64,000 nucleotides of DNA. It comes from Pseudarthrobacter sp. NBSH8. GTDB lineage: Bacteria > Actinomycetota > Actinomycetes > Actinomycetales > Micrococcaceae. The stretch's first letter is position 1, and each line of letters begins with the position of its first letter. The notes below the pieces were generated by a model. The model had not been told where the DNA came from. It was given only the letters and a program-made list of their open reading frames with translations, and ran no database searches. The stretch is taken from assembly GCF_014217545.1 (NCBI RefSeq), contig NZ_CP043178.1, positions 310,001-374,000 of the forward strand, written 5' to 3'. The position numbers and the translations under genes were made by a program. Shown here in pieces: positions 58,539 through 64,000 of the stretch.

Positions 58539-60409
58539 CTACTATCGAGCTGAACCCAACCATCGCCGCAATGGCGGGAACCACCGCCAACACCGTTCCC
58601 CACCTCGCGCCCGAGCGCTGGGCTACGGCCAACCGCCATCTGGTCCGCAAGGCGCTCGCCGAATTCCTGCACGAACGCATCCTGGAGCCGCAGCGCCTGA
58701 GCTCCAGCGGGGGCGCCACAGGTGCGGAAGAGCCCGCGGTATACGCGGTGCGCAGCGACGACGGCTCAACCGCGTACTCGTTCACCGCCCGCGTGCTGGA
58801 ACTGGAGCATTGGTCGGTGGACGCAGCATCCATCCGCTGCACGCGCGGCGGCGAGGATGCCGCCCCGGACGCGCTGCGCTTCATCACCGAGTTCAGGGAC
58901 ACCCTGGGCATCCGCGAGGAGATGCTCCCGGTCTACCTGGAAGAGATCAGCAGCACGCTGGCCGGACACTCCTACAAGCAGTGGCTGGGACAGCCATCCG
59001 CTGAAGAGCTCGTGGCAGGAGTCACCGGCGGCACCGACCCCGCAGCCGACTTCCAGGCCATCGAACGCAGCATGACGGAGGGCCACCCGTGTTTTGTGGC
59101 CAACAACGGCCGGCTGGGCTTCGGTGTCAGCGACTACCGGGCGTTCGCGCCGGAGACCGGAGCCTCCGTCAGCCTGGAGTGGATCGGGGTCCACCGCAGC
59201 AAGGCTGTCTTCACGTCCAGCGCTGGGCTGGACTACCGCGCCCACCTGGAGGCCGAGCTCGGCGCCGCCGCGCTGCAGTCGTTTGACGCCGAATTCGCAG
59301 CACAGGGTGTGGACCCCGCGCAGTACTTCCTGATGCCGGTGCATCCCTGGCAGTGGGAGAACAAGCTCACCGTCACGTTCGCTGCCGAGATCGCCCAGCA
59401 GCACATCATCCACCTGAGGACGGGGACTGACAGCTACCAGGCCCAGCAGTCCATCCGCACGTTCTTCAATACAGCCGCGCCCGCCAAGAGCTACGTCAAG
59501 ACAGCGATGTCCGTCCTGAACATGGGCTTTATGCGCGGACTTTCGCCCCAGTACATGAAGGCCACCCCGGCCATCAATGACTGGCTGCAGGACCTGATCC
59601 GGTCAGACGCAGCCCTGCAGAAGCGCGGCCTGGCCATGATCAGCGAGATCGCGGCGATCGGCTACCACAACAGCTACTACGAGGCCGCGTCCGCCAACGG
59701 CTCGCCCTACGGGAAGATGCTGTCTGCGCTGTGGAGGGAAAGTCCGCTCCCTCTGCTGGAGGACGGCCAGCAGCTGGCCACCATGGCGTCCCTGTTGCAC
59801 GTCGATTCGGCCGGCAAGCCGATGGTGTCTGCCCTGATCGAGCGCTCCGGACTGGAACCGGTCGAATGGCTGCGCCGCTACTTCGAGGCTTACCTCGTCC
59901 CGCTGGTCCACTGCCTCTACCGGTACGAACTCGCCTTTATGCCGCACGGCGAGAACGTGATCCTGGTGCTGAAGGACGGCGTCCCAGTGCGGGCGGTTAT
60001 GAAGGACATCGCCGAGGAAATCGTGGTGATGGGGCGCCGGCTGGACCTGCCCGAGGAGGTGTCACGGATCCAGGTGGACATTCCCGACACCGAAAAGGTC
60101 CTGGCGATCTTCACGGATGTGTTCGACTGCATCTTCCGTTTCCTCGGTGCCCTCCTGGTGGAGGACGGCAAACTCAGTGAGGAGGAGTTCTGGGGCACTG
60201 CCGCCCGGCTTATCCAGGACTACCAGGCGGAGAACCCGGAGCTCGCGGACCAGTTCGCCCGCCACGACCTGTTCGCCGCGGACTTCGAACTGTCGTGCCT
60301 GAACCGGCTGCAGCTGCGGAACAACCAGCAGATGCTTGACCTCACCGACCCGTCCGGCGGGCTGCAGATGGCGGGCCGGCTCGCCAACCCGCTCGCCAGG
60401 TTCGCTTAG
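58535..60409 (+). CDS. desD: IucA/IucC family NIS synthetase DesD
   Basis: DesD condenses hydroxamate units through an adenylate intermediate into a linear or cyclic desferrioxamine. The 624-aa protein has the NIS synthetase core, with GHPCFVANNGRLGFGVSDY and MPVHPWQWENKLTVTF for ATP binding and the nucleotide-contact SIRTFFNTAAPAKSYVKTA. The C-terminal FhuF-like region ends GGLQMAGRLANPLARFA. It is the last gene of desABCD; four-base overlaps link all four genes. No export or uptake gene lies directly next to it. Confidence 0.95.
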   Translation: MTTIELNPTIAAMAGTTANTVPHLAPERWATANRHLVRKALAEFLHERILEPQRLSSSGGATGAEEPAVYAVRSDDGSTAYSFTARVLELEHWSVDAASIRCTRGGEDAAPDALRFITEFRDTLGIREEMLPVYLEEISSTLAGHSYKQWLGQPSAEELVAGVTGGTDPAADFQAIERSMTEGHPCFVANNGRLGFGVSDYRAFAPETGASVSLEWIGVHRSKAVFTSSAGLDYRAHLEAELGAAALQSFDAEFAAQGVDPAQYFLMPVHPWQWENKLTVTFAAEIAQQHIIHLRTGTDSYQAQQSIRTFFNTAAPAKSYVKTAMSVLNMGFMRGLSPQYMKATPAINDWLQDLIRSDAALQKRGLAMISEIAAIGYHNSYYEAASANGSPYGKMLSALWRESPLPLLEDGQQLATMASLLHVDSAGKPMVSALIERSGLEPVEWLRRYFEAYLVPLVHCLYRYELAFMPHGENVILVLKDGVPVRAVMKDIAEEIVVMGRRLDLPEEVSRIQVDIPDTEKVLAIFTDVFDCIFRFLGALLVEDGKLSEEEFWGTAARLIQDYQAENPELADQFARHDLFAADFELSCLNRLQLRNNQQMLDLTDPSGGLQMAGRLANPLARFA

Positions 60410-60428
60410 ACCAGGGCCCAGCCCGGGG

Positions 60429-60722
60429 TCAGCCGAGCTCGTCCACCTTGCGCTCCGGACCGCGGGGAGCAGGTGCCAACCCGCCAGGTCGCCGCGCGCG
60501 GCGATCGCCTCCACCAGCTCCAGTCCGTTTCGGCAACCGACGGAGCCACGGCATGGCACTCGGCGATGGACGCCTGGAGACCGTAAGCACCCAGCCCGCG
60601 TCCGGAACCCGCTCCCCGCACCTGCGCTGCACGTCCGCGCTGGATCGCGGACAGATCCCACCGCCGTCGGTCCTGGTCCTCCAGAAGTACCGGGCGGCCG
60701 GACGCGTCGAGCCGGGCCAGGA
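60429..60722 (-). pseudogene. ECF sigma factor (SigJ/DUF6596 type) remnant
   Basis: On the minus strand, changing frames encode the C-terminal accessory domain of a large ECF sigma factor: LARLDASGRPVLLEDQDRRR, then LGAYGLQASIAECHAVAPSV with AETDW, then LVEAIAARGDLAGWHLLPAVR and ERKVDELG before the stop. The sigma2-sigma4 core is missing and at least two frameshifts occur. The remaining bases to 60766 hold the SDR promoter. Confidence 0.7.
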
Positions 60723-60766
60723 GGAAAACGCTACGGACTACGGAATAACACGGTTAGTCTGGGCGC

Positions 60767-61534
60767 ATGGAGACACCAACCACAGCGCTCGTAACAGGTG
60801 CAACGGCAGGGCTGGGTGCGGAGTTCGCCCGCCAGCTTGCGCAGGAAGGCCACCACATGGTGCTGGTGGCCCGCGACGCCGCCCGCCTCCAGCAGATCGC
60901 TGATGAACTCGAGCGTGATTACAGCGTCTCGGCTGAGGTGCTGCCCGCTGACCTGACGGACGACGCCGGAGTGGCCGCCGTCGTCGGGCGGCTCACGGAC
61001 GCTGCGCGGCCGGTTGAAGTCCTGGTGAACAACGCGGGGATCGGGCTGCTGCATTCCTTCGAAAACAATTCCTTGGACGACGAGAAACGGCACCTGCGCC
61101 TGCACGTTGAGACCCCCATGGTGCTTTGCCATGCCGCCCTGCAGGGGATGCTGGAGCGGCATTCCGGCCGAATCATCAACGTGGCCAGCGTGGCGGCTTT
61201 TGCCAACCGCGGCAGCTACTCGGCTGCGAAAGCCTGGCAGGTCAGCTTCAGCCGCTGGGCCAACATTGCCTATGGACCAAGAGGCGTGCATGTCACGGCA
61301 CTTTGCCCCGGATTTACGCACACCGAATTCCATGACCGCATGGGCATGGACAAATCGGTCGCGCCGCACTGGATGTGGCTGCGGGCGGACTGGGTGGTCC
61401 GGGACGGGCTGGCGGACAACGTTAGCGGGAAGGGCGTTTCGATCCCCACCAAACGCTACAAACTGGTGGCGGCCATCTCGCGATTGCTGCCGGCGCGGCT
61501 TACGTCCGGGCCGCCGCGACGCCCGAAACAGTAG
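60767..61534 (+). CDS. Short-chain dehydrogenase/reductase
   Basis: The 255-aa classical SDR has the cofactor motif VTGATAGLGAEFARQLA, NNAGIG, the catalytic Ser in NVASVAAF and YSAAKAW with the Tyr-Lys pair. ALCPGFTHTEFHDRMG after the active site is typical of uncharacterised oxidoreductases of the DltE/YqjQ type. Its 3' end overlaps the convergent FUSC gene by 35 bp. The substrate is unknown. Confidence 0.91.
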   Translation: METPTTALVTGATAGLGAEFARQLAQEGHHMVLVARDAARLQQIADELERDYSVSAEVLPADLTDDAGVAAVVGRLTDAARPVEVLVNNAGIGLLHSFENNSLDDEKRHLRLHVETPMVLCHAALQGMLERHSGRIINVASVAAFANRGSYSAAKAWQVSFSRWANIAYGPRGVHVTALCPGFTHTEFHDRMGMDKSVAPHWMWLRADWVVRDGLADNVSGKGVSIPTKRYKLVAAISRLLPARLTSGPPRRPKQ

Positions 61535-62591
61535 TCTTCCGCGGTGCGCGGACCGCAACCACCACCGCGATACCGATCACCGCGCCCACAAAAGTCTCCA
61601 CCGCGCGTTCGGTTACCAGCAGGCCCGGGTCCGCGGGCGCGGCAAGCTGCGTCATGAGCAGGATCACCGGCGTGAAGAAGGCCATGGCCCAGCCGTAGTG
61701 CCGCGCCATGAACAGCTCGGTGGGGAACTGGAATGCGATCACCAGCAGCGCCAGCACGGCGGCGGTGTGGCCGGGGAAATATTGCAGCGGCGACAGCGGA
61801 CCAGGGAAAAGTACGACGGCGACCAGCGCCAAACCGACGAACGTCCCCACGATGCGGTGGATCCCGCGGTGGACGCGGCTGGGCAGGTCGGCTCCGGCAA
61901 GCGGGACGGCGGCCGCGGCCATGGCCCAGTGCGGGTGGCCGCTGCCGCTCAGCACTCCGCAGGCGCCGGCGGCACCGACGGCCAGGACATAGCGGGCTGC
62001 GTGCACCAGCGCGGCCTGACGGAGTTCGCCGCTGAGACGCGGAACGTCCCGCATGGCGCCCGCTTGCCAGGTCCGAACCCGCAGCCAGCCAGCGAAGCCC
62101 ACAAGGATTGAGAATGCAGCCGAGGCTGCACCGATCAGCACGGCCGTCAGGAACGGCACGTTCGTCGGAACCGAGGCGCAGGCGCCTAGTGCCAGGATGC
62201 CGAAGAACGGTCCGTTCGGCTTGAGCTGCACCCTGTCGGAGAACAGGGACCCGACTCCGGCCAGCACAGCCTCTACCAGCACCAGCCACCAGGAGTGGAT
62301 GTGGTTGAGGGAAAGGAATACGCCCACCGTGATGCCGCTGATCAGGACCACTGCCGCCTGGGCCTGGTGCTTGAGGCGCAGTTGATGGGATTCCGAGCGT
62401 CCGTACATGCCGGTCAGGGCGCCGAACACTGCGTACATAGTCAGCTCTGGGCGGCCGATGGCCAGGAGTACCAAGGAGGGAAGTGCCACGCTGAGGGCAA
62501 CCCGTACGGCCGAGAGCCGGTCGTTGTTGGCCGGGCCCAGCGCATGCAGCGAGCGGGCATGGGCCATGACTCTGCGCACAGCCAACACCAC
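61500..62591 (-). CDS. FUSC family membrane protein
   Basis: The 363-aa protein has two sets of hydrophobic segments separated by a soluble linker, with FUSC-type stretches such as RPELTMYAVFGALTGMYG and RGIHRIVGTFVGLALVAVVLF in the second half. It is a likely efflux-type membrane protein with unknown substrate, related to but shorter and different in layout from the one at 1163. The start is GTG 62591; ATG 62567 is an alternative. The 3' end overlaps the convergent SDR gene. Confidence 0.85.
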   Translation of the reverse strand: MVLAVRRVMAHARSLHALGPANNDRLSAVRVALSVALPSLVLLAIGRPELTMYAVFGALTGMYGRSESHQLRLKHQAQAAVVLISGITVGVFLSLNHIHSWWLVLVEAVLAGVGSLFSDRVQLKPNGPFFGILALGACASVPTNVPFLTAVLIGAASAAFSILVGFAGWLRVRTWQAGAMRDVPRLSGELRQAALVHAARYVLAVGAAGACGVLSGSGHPHWAMAAAAVPLAGADLPSRVHRGIHRIVGTFVGLALVAVVLFPGPLSPLQYFPGHTAAVLALLVIAFQFPTELFMARHYGWAMAFFTPVILLMTQLAAPADPGLLVTERAVETFVGAVIGIAVVVAVRAPRKTTVSGVAAART

Positions 62592-62673
62592 CTATCAATC
62601 AGACCCGTGTTTGAAAATTAGCAGAAGGCCGGAATGGGGACCATTAGCCCGGTCACAGGGCGTCGCTTGGGGC

Positions 62674-62745
62674 TAGCCGGGCTGGCCCGGCTAAAGGCCC
62701 GTCCTGCGTGCTTCCACCCAGGGAAAACGTGCGGGGACGGGCCTT
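62674..62745 (-). terminator. Two consecutive hairpins downstream of the MHS transporter
   Basis: TAGCCGGGC TG GCCCGGCTA (62674-62693) is a perfect 9-bp stem. AAGGCCCGTCC (62694-62704) pairs with GGACGGGCCTT (62735-62745) across a 30-nt loop. They lie between the transporter stop and the FUSC start and probably end the transporter transcript. Confidence 0.65.
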
Positions 62746-62801
62746 CAGGCGCGGGCTGCAGGACGGCCCGGGTAGGCCGGTTTGGTGTTTTGCTGTGTCT
62801 C

Positions 62802-64000
62802 TTAGGCTCCGGCCGGAACCTTGGAAGTTGAGGCGTCCTTGATGTCCTGGGTTTCGAACGGCATCTCGTCCAGGTCGATCAGCAGGTTCTCGTCCTGGGT
62901 TGCAACCAGTTCCCTGGCCTCTGCCTGCGTATCCACGCTGGGCATGGAGCCGGGCAGCGGCCTGTTAGCGGATTCTTTTAGGAAGTAGATCGCCACTGCC
63001 CCGATCGCAGACGTTCCCATCAGGTAGTACGCCGGCATCATGTCATCGCCGGTTGCCTTGATGAGCGCTGCAACAATGAAGGGCGTGGTTCCGCCGAAGA
63101 TGGCCACGGAGAAGTTGTAGGAGATGCCCATCGCGCCGTAGCGGCTCGAGGTGGGGAATTGGGCCGGCAGGGCCGACGCGAGGTTTGCCACGTAGAACGT
63201 CACGGGGAACGCGATCAGGGACAACCCTGCCAGCGTGGACCAGACTTCGCCGATTCCGATGAGCGTAAAGGCCGGGACCGAGAAGGCCACCGTGCTCAGG
63301 GCGCCGATCCAGAGCACTGGTCGGCGGCCGATGCGGTCGGACAGCTTGCCGGTCAGTGGGATGCACAAGGCCATGATCACCAGGACGGGGATTGTCAGCA
63401 GCGTTCCGTGAACTTCGTCGTAGCCCATGGACTGGGTGAGGTAAGTCGGCATATAGGAGGTCAACGCGTAACCGGCAGTGTTGGCTGCGGCCACCAGCAC
63501 CATGGCAACGATGATGGGCCGCCAGTACGCCTTGACGATCCCCACCGGACCCTTAACCGCAGCGGCGTCGCCGTTTGTTGCGTTCTTAGCCAGCTCTTCC
63601 TGGGCGTCCAGGGTTGCCTGGAACTGAGGCGATTCCTCGATCTTGCTGCGGAAGTAGATGGCGATAAGGCCCAGCGGGCCGGCGATGAGGAATGGAATCC
63701 GCCAGCCCCATTCCTCCATGGCTGACTGGCCAAGGGTCAGCTGGAGGACAGAAACCAGCGCCGCGCCGAGGGCAAAGCCCATGTAGCTGCCCAGGTCCAG
63801 GAAGCTTGCGAAGAATCCGCGGCGCTTATCCGGGGCGTATTCGCTCACAAAGGTGGTGGCACCGGCGTACTCACCGCCGGTGGAGAAGCCTTGCACCAGC
63901 TTCAGGATTACCAGCAGCGCAGCGGCCCAGAGACCGATTTGCGCGAAGCCCGGCAGCAGGCCGATGCCGAAAGTGCTGGCGGCCATGATCATCAGGGTGG
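62802..64000 (-). CDS. MHS-family MFS transporter (5' end beyond window)
   Basis: MHS transporters are proton symporters for metabolites such as proline, betaine, alpha-ketoglutarate or shikimate. Over 390 residues are visible, with MFS segments and the loop LVQGFSTGGEYAGATTFVSE, YAPDKRRGFFASFLDLGSYMG and GKLSDRIGRRPVLW, characteristic of the group. The frame has an ATG at 63992, but it lies in mid-protein, before KLVQGFSTGG, so the true start is beyond base 64000. The C-terminal 50 residues are acidic. The substrate is not certain. Confidence 0.93.
   Translation of the reverse strand, partial: TLMIMAASTFGIGLLPGFAQIGLWAAALLVILKLVQGFSTGGEYAGATTFVSEYAPDKRRGFFASFLDLGSYMGFALGAALVSVLQLTLGQSAMEEWGWRIPFLIAGPLGLIAIYFRSKIEESPQFQATLDAQEELAKNATNGDAAAVKGPVGIVKAYWRPIIVAMVLVAAANTAGYALTSYMPTYLTQSMGYDEVHGTLLTIPVLVIMALCIPLTGKLSDRIGRRPVLWIGALSTVAFSVPAFTLIGIGEVWSTLAGLSLIAFPVTFYVANLASALPAQFPTSSRYGAMGISYNFSVAIFGGTTPFIVAALIKATGDDMMPAYYLMGTSAIGAVAIYFLKESANRPLPGSMPSVDTQAEARELVATQDENLLIDLDEMPFETQDIKDASTSKVPAGA

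Overview
The window is high-GC actinobacterial DNA. Gene content and protein character point to the Micrococcaceae, most likely Arthrobacter or Pseudarthrobacter. This rests on recognised families, the pst/PiT-DUF47 arrangement, many DUF222/HNH, FUSC and LacI proteins, and a desferrioxamine-type desABCD operon; no database search was possible.

Layout. 1-9.5 kb is housekeeping and phosphate uptake: the 5' part of radA, a FUSC protein, pstSCAB behind 11-nt-spaced Pho-box-like repeats, a convergent PiT-type phosphate permease with its DUF47 partner, and a tRNA-Lys(TTT). 9.6-24.7 kb mixes intact genes (GAF-ANTAR regulator, HhH-GPD protein, LacI regulator, malQ, a PrmC-like methyltransferase, DUF222-HNH protein, DM13 protein, stress-type membrane proteins, an aldo/keto reductase) with decaying plant-polysaccharide genes: a GH51 arabinofuranosidase, a remnant of a secreted protein and a PL11 rhamnogalacturonan lyase, the last cut by an IS3-family fragment that abuts an IS110 fragment.

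24.7-40.6 kb is the most interesting block, a complete sugar-utilisation locus: GH35 beta-galactosidase, NagA/AgaA-type deacetylase, a binding-protein-dependent ABC importer without its own ATPase, LacI regulator, Gfo/Idh/MocA oxidoreductase, AgaS-type SIS isomerase/deaminase, ROK sugar kinase, PfkB-family kinase and class II tagatose-bisphosphate-type aldolase. Together these fit import of a beta-galactoside containing N-acetylgalactosamine, hydrolysis, phosphorylation by a ROK kinase rather than a PTS, deacetylation, deamination/isomerisation to tagatose-6-phosphate, a second phosphorylation and aldol cleavage. Two nearly identical 18-bp LacI-type palindromes lie upstream of the two blocks, and IS110 fragments flank the GH35-nagA segment.

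41.4-46.7 kb holds a deletion scar between a truncated NERD gene and a truncated SnoaL-like gene, three oxidoreductases, an XRE/MmyB regulator with clear operators, and a dodecin. 46.8-52.5 kb is a four-carbon acid sugar operon (FadR-type GntR regulator with two TGTCnGACA operators, DUF1537 kinase, LtnD-type dehydrogenase, GntP permease, fructose-bisphosphate-aldolase-like enzyme). 52.5-60.4 kb has DUF1304, acyltransferase and GNAT genes, then an iron-box-controlled hydroxamate siderophore operon desABCD. The window closes with an ECF sigma pseudogene, an SDR, a second FUSC protein and an MHS-family transporter cut by the window end.
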